Source: HLUCCA09 sp038745585 (GTDB taxonomy: Bacteria > Pseudomonadota > Alphaproteobacteria > Rhodobacterales > Rhodobacteraceae). From it: a stretch of 64,000 nucleotides of DNA. The notes under the pieces are model-generated. The model was not told where the DNA came from, did not search any database, and worked only from the letters and a program-made list of their open reading frames with translations. Within the stretch, counting starts at the first letter, position 1. Each line of letters opens with the position of its first letter. Positions 7,477 to 16,055 of the stretch are shown one piece after another. Position numbers and translations under genes: made by a program. The stretch spans positions 372,001 through 436,000 of the forward strand of contig JBCDLH010000001.1 of the NCBI GenBank assembly GCA_038745585.1, in the 5' to 3' direction.

Positions 7477-8877
7477 ATGGACGAACCAACGCTCCCGGTG
7501 TTTGACGAAATGTCGCGCAGCCACTGGGTTCGGCTGCGAACACTGATCGTTTTGCGATGGATCGCGGTGGTTGGGCAACTGGCTGCCATCGAAACCGCTC
7601 GTCACTATTTCGGCATTCAGCTCAACGTCGCGCTCTGCTACCTCGCCGTCGGCGCTGCAATCATGGCCAACCTCGTGGCGATCTTCGTCTATCCCGAGAG
7701 CAAGCGGCTCTCCGAGGAAGAGACAACGCTGACGCTCCTCTTCGACGTGGCGCAGCTGACGTTCCTGCTGTTCTTGACAGGGGGTCTCAACAACCCCTTT
7801 GCGCTTCTGGTCCTGACCCCGGTGACCATCGCCGCGACCGCGCTGCGCCTGCAATCGGCGGCAATCCTGGCAAGCGTGGCGGTGGTCCTCGTGACGATCC
7901 TAACCTTCGTTTACATTCCGCTTCGTACGGCGACGGACGAGATCCTGCAGATGCCGGATTTCTTCCGCTTCGGCTTCTGGATGGCGATCGTGATCGGCGT
8001 TGTCTTTCTCGCGCTCTACGCCAGGCGCGTATCGACCGAGGTCAACACCATGTCCGAGGCGCTCCTGGCAACGCAACTCGCCCTGGCGCGCGAACAAAAG
8101 CTCACTGATCTCGGCGGGGTGGTCGCCGCTGCTGCGCATGAGCTCGGCACGCCGCTTGCGACGATCAAGCTGGTCTCGGCCGAGCTGATCGACGAGCTCA
8201 ACGGTCAGCCGCTGCTGCGCGAGGATGCAGAGCTGATCCGGGATCAGGCTGATCAGTGCCGCGACATTCTCCGCTCCATGGGACGCGCCGGCAAAGACGA
8301 TCTGCATATGCGCCAGGCGCCACTTGATAGCGTCATCCGCGAGGCCGCCGAGCCGCATCGGGATCGCGGCAAAGATATCCGCTTTGACGTCGCACCCGAG
8401 CAAGGCGGAGAGAGCCGCCAGCCGTCGATCTACCGCCGGCCCGAGATCATCCACGGGTTGCGCAACCTCGTGCAGAACGCGGTCGATTTCTCCTCCAAGA
8501 CCGTTTGGGTCGATGCCCGTTGGGGCAAAGACACGATCACAATCCGGATCGCCGATGACGGCGATGGGTTTCAACCCCACGTCCTAAGCCGGATCGGCGA
8601 TCCGTTCATGCGCGCGCGGCGTAGCGCGGCGGATCGTCGGCAACGTCCGGAATACGAAGGTATGGGGCTGGGCCTTTTTATCGCCAAGACCCTGCTTGAA
8701 CGCTCGGGCGCGGAACTCACCTTCGAAAACGGCTCCGACCCCGCGCAGCCTCGGGCGCGCCGGCCCGAGCGCTCAGGTGCGCTTGTCGAAGTGACCTGGC
8801 CCAAGGGCAAGATCGCCGCCGAAAGCGGTACGGCCGGACGCGCGCTGGGGCAAAACCGGCCGATCCAGATCGGCTAG
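7477..8877 (+). CDS. regB: Redox sensor histidine kinase RegB (PrrB/ActS)
   Basis: A 466-residue sensor kinase with about six transmembrane helices in the first 185 residues. Both redox-sensing marks of RegB are present: the quinone-binding loop GGLNNPF (102-108) and the redox-active Cys261 in ADQCRDILR. The phosphorylated His221 is in AHELGTPLA, followed by the N box (LRNLVQNAVDFS), the DDGDGF G1 box and the GMGLGLFIAKTLL G2 box. It phosphorylates RegA under reducing conditions. ATG 7477 has a TAGGGACGG ribosome site. It is transcribed divergently from senC-regA, so both sides share a regulatory region of about 105 bases. Confidence 0.97.
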   Translation: MDEPTLPVFDEMSRSHWVRLRTLIVLRWIAVVGQLAAIETARHYFGIQLNVALCYLAVGAAIMANLVAIFVYPESKRLSEEETTLTLLFDVAQLTFLLFLTGGLNNPFALLVLTPVTIAATALRLQSAAILASVAVVLVTILTFVYIPLRTATDEILQMPDFFRFGFWMAIVIGVVFLALYARRVSTEVNTMSEALLATQLALAREQKLTDLGGVVAAAAHELGTPLATIKLVSAELIDELNGQPLLREDAELIRDQADQCRDILRSMGRAGKDDLHMRQAPLDSVIREAAEPHRDRGKDIRFDVAPEQGGESRQPSIYRRPEIIHGLRNLVQNAVDFSSKTVWVDARWGKDTITIRIADDGDGFQPHVLSRIGDPFMRARRSAADRRQRPEYEGMGLGLFIAKTLLERSGAELTFENGSDPAQPRARRPERSGALVEVTWPKGKIAAESGTAGRALGQNRPIQIG

Positions 8878-8959
8878 GTCGAAAGCGGCCGCAGACCGGT
8901 CGAAAAGGGTCGGCATAGTCCCGCCCATCGCCGCGCCGCTGGCGGTGGGTCGATCAAAT

Positions 8960-8974
8960 TTAACGACAATTTAA
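8960..8974 (+). promoter_or_regulatory. Exact CtrA-box sequence upstream of the DivL-like gene
   Basis: TTAACGACAATTTAA matches the full alphaproteobacterial CtrA consensus TTAA-N7-TTAA without mismatch. It lies about 83 bases before the start of the DivL-like gene, in a 179-base gap after regB, within an AT-richer patch that stands out from the GC-rich surroundings. The position suits promoter control of the downstream run of genes. Binding is inferred, not shown. Confidence 0.6.
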
Positions 8975-9056
8975 CCAATCCGAAGCATCCTCCTCGCAGC
9001 GCCGCGGAAGGGATGCCGCGTGCTAGAAGCTCTCGCTACGCGGATCGGATGCTCTT

Positions 9057-10754
9057 ATGCAGGAACTGGACGTCGCGCTTGCAGTCATGGTCATCGCGTC
9101 GGCCCTTTTCTGTGCCGTCGCCGCGCTGCTGCTGATGTCTTGGCTGGCGCCGCCCCGGCGGATCAGTTGGACGCCCTTCGACGCGACGGGACAAAGCGTG
9201 GCCTTTCTCTTCGAGGACGAAGCCCTGGTCGACGCAACGCCAGCCGCCCATCGCGTGCTGGAAACCGGGCCAGAGCGGATGACCGCGTGGCCGCGCCTCC
9301 AGGCGGCGCTTGGCAGCCGGTTTCCCGACATTGGCGAACATTTGAGCACGCTCGGAGAACAGCAACGGATCGAATTAGAAGCCGAAGATGGGTCGGGCTG
9401 TCTGCGCGCAGAATGGCGCGCCGGGCTCACGCGGATCGAGCTTGATGAGGCGGGACCGGGCGAGGGCGGCGCGCTCGAAGGGCTGGGCCTTGCTGCCCTC
9501 AACGAAGAGCTGGCCGAACTGCGCGGCACCGTGGATGGCGCGCCTCTCCTCGTCTGGAAGGAGGATGCCGCGGGGGCCGTGCGCTGGGCCAATTCGGCTT
9601 ATGTCGAGCGTGCGCTGGCCGCCGATCCCAAAAGCGAAACGCTGTCTTGGCCGCTGCCGCAGCTCTTTAAGGATGCGCCGTGGCGCAATGGCAAAAGGCC
9701 TAAGGCGGGCTTGCCCGAAAAACTGTCGTTGACGATGCCCGCGGACGCGGATCACCTGACCGTCCGCGACACGCATTTCATCGCCTATCGCCGCGAATTG
9801 GCCGAAGGCCACATGGTCTTTGCCCTTCCCGGCGACAACCTCGTGCGCGCTGAAGCGCAGCTGCACGAGTTCGTGCAGACGCTGACAAAGACCTTCGCGC
9901 ATCTGCCAATCGGCCTCGCCGTCTTTGACAAGGATCGGCGCCTGGCAACGTTTAATCCAGCCCTCACGGATCTGACCAAGCTCCAGCCTCTCTTTTTGAG
10001 CCGTCGGCCCTCCCTCTTTGACTTTCTCGATCAGCTCCGCGAGGCGCGGCGGATGCCGGAACCCAAGGATTACCGGGATTGGCGGCGTAAGATCTCCGAA
10101 TTGGAGCATGCCTCGGCGCACGGCACCCATATCGAGACATGGGCCCTGCCCGACGGCACGACTTTGCGCGTGACCGGCCGCCCGCATCCGGACGGCGCAC
10201 TGGCCTTTCTAATTCAGGATATCACGTCCGAGGTTTCGCTCACGCGCCGCTTCCGCTCCGAGCTCGAACTTGGGCAAGCGGTCGTCGACAGCCTCGATGA
10301 GGCGATTGCGGTATTTTCGGCGTCGCGCGATCTCGTTCTGTGCAACCAGGCCTATGAAGCGCTCTGGGAGACGTCTTCGGATACGCTGATCGGGCCAATG
10401 ACCTTGCAGGACGCCGCCGAGCATTGGCAGAAGACGAGCCAGCCGACACCGCTTTGGTCTGTCCTGCGCGAGGCCACTCGGCCGCCCGGCGAGCGCAAAA
10501 CATGGCGCGGCGAAGTCTGGCGCAAGGACGGCCGCGCGCTCGCAGCACGGGTCGTCCCGCTCGAAGGCAACGCGCTCCTAGTCGGTTTCACCAAGATGTC
10601 CGATGCACGCAGCGCCGGCCGCCTCCATGTCAGCGCACCCGATGCCGCGGACGGGGCCTTGCGCTCAGAAACACCCGCACGCGTCAATGGAAGCGCCGGT
10701 GCGCCCGGCGCTCCGGCAGAGCACGTCGAGGCGCCGAAGCCCGCGCGCCGCTGA
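9057..10754 (+). CDS. divL: DivL-like multi-PAS membrane protein lacking a kinase domain
   Basis: A 565-residue protein with one N-terminal transmembrane helix (about 8-30) and PAS-type domains: one around 158-180, a clearer one near 282 (LPIGLAVFDKDRRL) and another near 408 (LDEAIAVFSASRDLVLCNQAYEALW). It ends in a Pro/Ala-rich tail. There is no H box, tyrosine-type phospho-site region or ATP-binding domain. From memory, alphaproteobacteria carry divL just upstream of tsaE and addBA, and in Rhodobacter capsulatus a PAS protein named DivL influences CtrA phosphorylation and gene transfer agent production. By position and domains I call it DivL-like, acting with CckA on CtrA. An exact CtrA box lies upstream. 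Confidence 0.7.
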   Translation: MQELDVALAVMVIASALFCAVAALLLMSWLAPPRRISWTPFDATGQSVAFLFEDEALVDATPAAHRVLETGPERMTAWPRLQAALGSRFPDIGEHLSTLGEQQRIELEAEDGSGCLRAEWRAGLTRIELDEAGPGEGGALEGLGLAALNEELAELRGTVDGAPLLVWKEDAAGAVRWANSAYVERALAADPKSETLSWPLPQLFKDAPWRNGKRPKAGLPEKLSLTMPADADHLTVRDTHFIAYRRELAEGHMVFALPGDNLVRAEAQLHEFVQTLTKTFAHLPIGLAVFDKDRRLATFNPALTDLTKLQPLFLSRRPSLFDFLDQLREARRMPEPKDYRDWRRKISELEHASAHGTHIETWALPDGTTLRVTGRPHPDGALAFLIQDITSEVSLTRRFRSELELGQAVVDSLDEAIAVFSASRDLVLCNQAYEALWETSSDTLIGPMTLQDAAEHWQKTSQPTPLWSVLREATRPPGERKTWRGEVWRKDGRALAARVVPLEGNALLVGFTKMSDARSAGRLHVSAPDAADGALRSETPARVNGSAGAPGAPAEHVEAPKPARR

Positions 10755-10814
10755 GATGCGCGCGCGCCCGCGGCTCTGTCGCTTATCCCCGATGGTGGGC
10801 ATTCCCGCCTTGCG

Positions 10815-11354
10815 GTGACCGAACGACCGGGTACTCTCGCGGTTGTGTCTACACGCGCGCCTGCTCCGACGGCTCTGACCCTCGACCTCGCCGATCCGGC
10901 GGCAACCGCCAGGTTTGGCGCGTGCCTTGCGCAAAGCCTCGACTTCGGCGACACGCTCCTCCTCGATGGGCCGATTGGCGCCGGCAAGAGCCACCTCGCC
11001 CGCGCACTGATCCAGTCCCGCGCCGCGGCTGCCGGCGCCCCGCAGCCCGACGTGCCCTCGCCCACCTACACGCTTGTCCAGAGCTATGAGATCGGCGGCG
11101 GCGAAATCGTCCATGCCGATCTCTATCGCCTCGGCGACACGTCAGAACTCGCCGAACTCGGCCTCGACAGCGCCTTCGGCACAGCTCTGTGCCTCGTGGA
11201 GTGGCCCGACCGGCTGGCCTCGCTTGCGCCCAACGGCGCACTGGGCCTCTCGCTTCGGCTACGGGGCGACGGGCGGCAGGCGACCCTGCTCGACCCGAGC
11301 GCCCAAGCCGCCGGGCGCGCGCGTTTCCTGCGCGACGCCATGGTCACGGCGTGA
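10815..11354 (+). CDS. tsaE: tRNA threonylcarbamoyladenosine biosynthesis ATPase TsaE
   Basis: The P-loop ATPase that works with TsaB and TsaD to make N6-threonylcarbamoyladenosine at position 37 of ANN-reading tRNAs. The Walker A motif is GPIGAGKSH (about 52-60) and the family motif SPTYTLVQSYE follows, then HADLYRL and the LVEWPDR Walker B-like segment. The 179-residue GTG start at 10815 gives a slightly long N-terminus; a second GTG at 10845 would give 169 residues, closer to the usual length, and neither has a strong ribosome site. Its stop overlaps the next start (TGATG), indicating translational coupling with amgK. Confidence 0.92.
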   Translation: MTERPGTLAVVSTRAPAPTALTLDLADPAATARFGACLAQSLDFGDTLLLDGPIGAGKSHLARALIQSRAAAAGAPQPDVPSPTYTLVQSYEIGGGEIVHADLYRLGDTSELAELGLDSAFGTALCLVEWPDRLASLAPNGALGLSLRLRGDGRQATLLDPSAQAAGRARFLRDAMVTA

Positions 11355-12385
11355 TGGATGCGTCTACGCCCCTTGCCTCGCGCGATGCGCAAATCGCCGG
11401 CTTTATTGCGGCTGCCGGCTGGGGCCATGCAAAGCGCGCGCCGCTCGCCGGTGACGCGTCCGCGCGGAGATATGAACGGCTCAGCCTGGCAGGCCGGGGA
11501 ACGTCGGTCTTGATGGATGCCGACCCGGCCAGGGGCGAAGACGTGGTCCCGTTCCGAGATGTCGCGTCGTTGCTGCGCGAATACGGGCTCTCTGCGCCTG
11601 GCATTCTTGCCGAAGACACGGCGGCCGGCCTCTTGTTGCTCGAAGATCTGGGGGACGATCTTTACGCGCGGCGCGTCCGGCAAGGACCGGTCTGCGAGCG
11701 GGAGATCTACGCGGCCGCGATCGACCTTCTGGTGACACTCCATACGCGCGCCCCTGACCCAGCCCTGCCCCAGTACGGCCCGGCCGACATGGCGCCCTTG
11801 GCCGCCCTCGCCACCGAGTGGTACCGCCCGGGCGCCCTTGGCACGCCGCGCGCGGCGGGTCTCGAAGCGCGCCTCACCGCGACATGCCGCGACGCCCTGC
11901 TCGCCCAAGCCGAGGACGCCGATGTGATGGTCCTTCGCGACTATCACGCGGAGAACCTCGTTTGGCTGCCGCACCGGTCGGGTCTTGCACGCGTCGGCCT
12001 CCTCGATTTTCAGGACGCCGCGGCGGGTCATCGCGGCTATGATCTGATCTCGCTCCTCCGCGATGCCCGCCGCGACGTCTCCGCAGACATGCGCGCAGAC
12101 ATGCTTGCACGCTACGCCAAGGGCACAGGGCGCGATCTGGCGTCGCTGACCGCCGCCTGCGCGGTTCTCGGCGCCCAGCGCAATCTCCGCATTCTTGGGG
12201 TCTTTGCCCGGCTGTCCCTGAGGGACGGCAAGCCCGCTTACATCGACCTCATCCCCCGCGTATGGGCGCATATCGAGGAGACGCTCGCACATCCGGCTTG
12301 TGCCGCCCTGCGCGCGGTCGTTTCCGAGAGCTTGCCGGTGCCCACGCCGGACGTGTTGAACCGGCTGCGCGCCGCATCGTCCTGA
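11354..12385 (+). CDS. amgK: Amino-sugar kinase of cell-wall recycling (AmgK-like phosphotransferase)
   Basis: A 343-residue aminoglycoside phosphotransferase-fold kinase. The catalytic loop is seen as RDYHAENLVW (HxxN type) and the metal-binding segment as LLDFQDA. Paired with a MurU-type nucleotidyltransferase directly downstream, this is the signature of the AmgK-MurU route, which turns recycled N-acetylmuramate into UDP-MurNAc and bypasses de novo synthesis. The start ATG overlaps the tsaE stop by one base, and its own stop overlaps the murU start by one base. The kinase fold is certain; the sugar specificity is inferred from the pairing. Confidence 0.82.
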   Translation: MDASTPLASRDAQIAGFIAAAGWGHAKRAPLAGDASARRYERLSLAGRGTSVLMDADPARGEDVVPFRDVASLLREYGLSAPGILAEDTAAGLLLLEDLGDDLYARRVRQGPVCEREIYAAAIDLLVTLHTRAPDPALPQYGPADMAPLAALATEWYRPGALGTPRAAGLEARLTATCRDALLAQAEDADVMVLRDYHAENLVWLPHRSGLARVGLLDFQDAAAGHRGYDLISLLRDARRDVSADMRADMLARYAKGTGRDLASLTAACAVLGAQRNLRILGVFARLSLRDGKPAYIDLIPRVWAHIEETLAHPACAALRAVVSESLPVPTPDVLNRLRAASS

Positions 12386-13080
12386 TGCCCGATGCCATCA
12401 TGATCTTCGCCGCGGGGTTTGGCACGCGAATGGGCGCGCTAACCGCGCACCGGCCGAAGCCCCTGATCGAGGTTGCAGGGCGGACCCTTCTCGACCACGC
12501 GCTTGCGCTGACCGATGCGGTCAAGCTGAGCCGACGGGTCGTCAATGCGCACTACCTGGGCGATCAGATCGCGGCGCATCTCCAAAGCCAGGCCGACATC
12601 GCGGTCCTCAATGAAGCACCGGATCTCCTCGATACCGGGGGCGGCCTGCGCCACGCGCTGGGTGACCTTGGTCCGGGTCCGGTCTTCACGCTCAACTCGG
12701 ACGCCGTTTGGACGGGGCCGAACCCGCTCCTAACACTCCGCGCGGCGTGGCAGCCTGCCCGGATGGATGCGCTTCTTCTTACCGTCCCGCCCAAGCGGGC
12801 AAATGGACGGCGTCGGGGTGGCGACTTCACGCTCACAAACCGTGGGAGGCTCGAGCGTGGCGGTGACGCCGTCTACACCGGCGCGCAGATCCTCAAGACA
12901 GACCGGATCGCCGCGCGCACCGATAGCATCTTCTCCCTCAACGAGATCTGGGACGAGATGGCACGCGATGGCCGGCTCTTCGGCGCTGTCCATCCCGGGT
13001 GTTGGTGCGATGTCGGCCATCCCGAAGGCATTGCCGAGGCGGAAGCGATGCTGCGCGCCGCCAGAGTGAATGCTCCATGA
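12385..13080 (+). CDS. murU: Nucleotidyltransferase, MurU-like (MurNAc-1-phosphate uridylyltransferase)
   Basis: A 231-residue sugar-1-phosphate nucleotidyltransferase. The N-terminal signature AAGFGTRMGALT with the downstream KPLIEV lysine binds the nucleotide, and NSDAVW supplies the metal-binding Asp. With the adjacent AmgK-like kinase it should make UDP-MurNAc from recycled muropeptide sugar. ATG 12385 overlaps the amgK stop by one base, and its TGA overlaps the addB ATG (ATGA), so the three genes are coupled. An alternative NTP-sugar product is possible because related enzymes act on other sugars. Confidence 0.82.
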   Translation: MPDAIMIFAAGFGTRMGALTAHRPKPLIEVAGRTLLDHALALTDAVKLSRRVVNAHYLGDQIAAHLQSQADIAVLNEAPDLLDTGGGLRHALGDLGPGPVFTLNSDAVWTGPNPLLTLRAAWQPARMDALLLTVPPKRANGRRRGGDFTLTNRGRLERGGDAVYTGAQILKTDRIAARTDSIFSLNEIWDEMARDGRLFGAVHPGCWCDVGHPEGIAEAEAMLRAARVNAP

Positions 13081-16055
13081 GCACGCCCCGTCTTTACGGC
13101 GTGCCCCCCGGGGCGGATTTTGCAGAGGCGGTGCTTGGCGGTCTTGAAGCGCGATATGCCGGCGCCGCGGCCGAGGTCTGGGGCCGCATGACGATCATCG
13201 TGAATGCCGGCCGGATGGCGCGTCGCCTGCGCGCCTGTTTCGAGGCCGGGCCGGCGCGCCTGTTGCCAAAGATCCTGCCCGTGTCGGACCTTGGGCCCCT
13301 GGCGGTGGGCCTGCCCGTGCCGCAAGCGATGCCGCGGCTCACGCTTGTCTTGCATCTTGCGCGCCTCCTTGACGCGCTGACAGACGCCACGCCCGATATC
13401 GCCCCGAAGGCCGCGCTCTTCGACCTTGCCCACAGCCTCGCCGATCTGATCGACGAACTCGAAGGGGAAGGAGCGGGCAAGGCGACGCTCGATCTGCTCG
13501 ACGTCGGGGATCTCTCAGCCCACTGGCAGCGAAGCCGTTCCATCGTCAGCGCCGCCTATGACTATGTCGCCGCGACCGACGGTCGGCTGCCGGGAAGCGA
13601 GGCTCAACGGCGCCGCATCGTCCAGGCGGTTCTGGAGGGCTGGCGCGACGCTGCGCCGCCGGGCCCTTTCATCGTCGCGGGGTCCACAGGCTCCCGCGGG
13701 GCGACCCGGATTTTGATGGCGGCCGTGGCGCGTCTGCCGAACGGCGCGGTGATCCTCCCAGGATTTGACTTTGGCATGCCCGAAAGCCACTGGACGGCCC
13801 TCGACACTGGCGTCGCCGCAGAGGACCATCCGCAATACCGTTTTCGCGCGTTGATGCGTGCACTCGGGCTTGAGCCCAGCGCTGTGGAACCCTGGTCGCA
13901 GGCAGACAGCGCCCCGGACCCAAAGCGCAATGCACTCCTCAGCCTCGCCCTCTGTCCCGCGCCGGTGACCGATCGGTGGCGTCGTGCGGCCCGAGAATTG
14001 CCGCAGCTGGTCGAGGCGACCGCCGGCATGGCGCTTCTCGAAGCGCCGAGCCCGCGGCTCGAAGCCAGAGCAATCGCAGTGCGTCTGCGCGAGGCGGTTG
14101 AGACGGGGGAGCGGGCCGCGCTGATCACGCCCGATCGCGACCTCAGCCGTCAGGTTGCCGCAGCGCTCGCCCGTTGGGGGATCGAGCCGGATGACAGCGG
14201 CGGTACACCCCTCCAGCAGACGCCGCCGGGCCGTCTCTTGCGCATGAGCGCAAGGCTGATGGGCGGTTCGCTCCTGCTGCCCGAGGTGCTTGCCATCCTG
14301 AAGCACCCGCTGGCGGCCACCGGGGGTGACCGTGGCGCGCATCTTTTGGCGACGCGCGAGCTTGAGCTCTTTTTGCGCCGCAAGGCCGTCAGCGCGCCCG
14401 ATGCCGACACGCTCCATCGCTTCGCCGCGCCAAGCGCGGGGACAGACGGAGCCTGCGACACACCGAAACCGGCCTTTGCCGACTGGGCGATGTGGGTCGC
14501 CAGCCTGCTCACACCTGTTGACGCAACGTCCTTGGCGAGCCGCGTCGCGGCCCATCTCGACCTCGCTGAAAGGATTGCTCGCGGGGCGGACGGCGCCGGC
14601 AGCGGGGCGCTCTGGCACGAGGTGACAGGCACGGCGGCCCGCGCTGCGATGGAGGCGCTGTCCAAAGCAGCGCCCGCCTATGACGGGGCACTTTCAGTGC
14701 GCCGCTACGCCGATTTGGTGAGCGAGCATCTTGCACGCATCCCCGTAACCGACCCGCGCCTCCCGCATCCGGACGTGATGATCTGGGGCACGCTGGAGGC
14801 CCGCGTCGGAGCGTTGGATCTGGCCATTCTTGCCGGCCTAAACGACGGCACGTGGCCCGCCTTGCCCGTGCCAGACCCCTGGCTCAACCGTGCCATGCGC
14901 GCGCAGTCTGGGCTTCTGCTGCCCGAGCGGCAAATCGGCCTCGCCGCCCACGACTTTCAGCAGGCGATCGCCGTGCCCAAGGTTTTGCTGACGCGCGCCC
15001 TGCGCGACGCCGAAGCGGCGACAGTGCCGTCTCGCTGGCTCAATCGCTTGACGACGCTCTTGCGCGGCCTGGGGCAGGAGGGTGCGGAGGCGCTGGACGG
15101 TATGGCGGAGCGTGGTCAGCGCGCGCTCGCCCTTGCCCAAGAGCTTGAGCGTCCGCCCCGCATGGTGCCCCCTGCTCGGCGCCCCGCGCCGCGTCCGCCC
15201 GTCGCGGCGCGGCCAAAGGCGCTCTCGGTCACCCGGATCACCACGCTCATCCGCGACCCCTACGCGATCTATGCGCAGTACGTCCTCGGGCTGACACGGC
15301 TGGCCCCTCTCCTGCCGATCGGCGACGCGCGCGAGCGGGGGATCGCGCTGCACGCTGTGATGGAGGCGTTCTTGGCGAAGCGTGCGGCGTGGCGGCACGA
15401 TGAAGTTGCGGCGCGCCAAGCGCTCGATGCGGCGGCGCGGGACCACCTTGCTCGGCTGAGCACAGACCGGCCGATCCGAACGCTCTGGCATGCGCGCCTT
15501 ATGCAAGCGGCGGACCGGATCCTTCCCAGTGAACGCGCCCGCCTTGCGAGGTGGGAGCCCGTCCTGATCGAACAGCGCGGAGCGCTTGCATTGGCCGATC
15601 CACCGTTCACGCTGACGGCAAAGCCCGACCGGATCGACCGGGATGCGGCCGGCGCCTTCGCCGTGCGCGACTACAAGTCCGGCACGCCGCCCAGCGAAAA
15701 GCAGGTGCTGCTGTTCGAAAAGCAGCTCCTCTTGGAGGCTGCAATGGTCGAGCGCGGCGCGTTCAGCGGCTTGGATGCCGGACCGGTCCACGAGATGACA
15801 TATCTGTCGCTCGGCCCGTCAGGCCTGGACCGGGAGATCCCGCTCTCCGCGCCCGGCGGCGCACACGCGCCGGACCTGGCGCTTGACGGGCTCGCCCGGC
15901 TCGTCGCGCGCTACGCCGAGCGCGCGCAGGGCTATACCGCCCAGCGCGCGGCCGAGCGCATGCAATTCGCCGGGGATTACGATCACCTGTCGCGCCACGG
16001 CGAGTGGGACCTGTCGGATCAGCCCGAGCCGCAAGACGTGGGACCGCCCGAATGA
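13077..16055 (+). CDS. addB: Double-strand break repair helicase-nuclease subunit AddB
   Basis: The AddB subunit of the AddAB complex, which resects double-strand breaks and loads RecA, taking the place of RecBCD in alphaproteobacteria. It has 992 residues. The C-terminal PD-(D/E)XK nuclease is seen in ALHAVMEAF, AKPDRIDRD and AVRDYKSG, where the last supplies the Asp and Lys of the active site. The N-terminal helicase-like part is degenerate. The C-terminal 270 residues contain no cysteine, so the iron-sulphur cluster of Bacillus AddB is absent. ATG 13077 overlaps the murU stop by four bases and its own stop overlaps addA likewise. Confidence 0.93.
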   Translation: MSTPRLYGVPPGADFAEAVLGGLEARYAGAAAEVWGRMTIIVNAGRMARRLRACFEAGPARLLPKILPVSDLGPLAVGLPVPQAMPRLTLVLHLARLLDALTDATPDIAPKAALFDLAHSLADLIDELEGEGAGKATLDLLDVGDLSAHWQRSRSIVSAAYDYVAATDGRLPGSEAQRRRIVQAVLEGWRDAAPPGPFIVAGSTGSRGATRILMAAVARLPNGAVILPGFDFGMPESHWTALDTGVAAEDHPQYRFRALMRALGLEPSAVEPWSQADSAPDPKRNALLSLALCPAPVTDRWRRAARELPQLVEATAGMALLEAPSPRLEARAIAVRLREAVETGERAALITPDRDLSRQVAAALARWGIEPDDSGGTPLQQTPPGRLLRMSARLMGGSLLLPEVLAILKHPLAATGGDRGAHLLATRELELFLRRKAVSAPDADTLHRFAAPSAGTDGACDTPKPAFADWAMWVASLLTPVDATSLASRVAAHLDLAERIARGADGAGSGALWHEVTGTAARAAMEALSKAAPAYDGALSVRRYADLVSEHLARIPVTDPRLPHPDVMIWGTLEARVGALDLAILAGLNDGTWPALPVPDPWLNRAMRAQSGLLLPERQIGLAAHDFQQAIAVPKVLLTRALRDAEAATVPSRWLNRLTTLLRGLGQEGAEALDGMAERGQRALALAQELERPPRMVPPARRPAPRPPVAARPKALSVTRITTLIRDPYAIYAQYVLGLTRLAPLLPIGDARERGIALHAVMEAFLAKRAAWRHDEVAARQALDAAARDHLARLSTDRPIRTLWHARLMQAADRILPSERARLARWEPVLIEQRGALALADPPFTLTAKPDRIDRDAAGAFAVRDYKSGTPPSEKQVLLFEKQLLLEAAMVERGAFSGLDAGPVHEMTYLSLGPSGLDREIPLSAPGGAHAPDLALDGLARLVARYAERAQGYTAQRAAERMQFAGDYDHLSRHGEWDLSDQPEPQDVGPPE

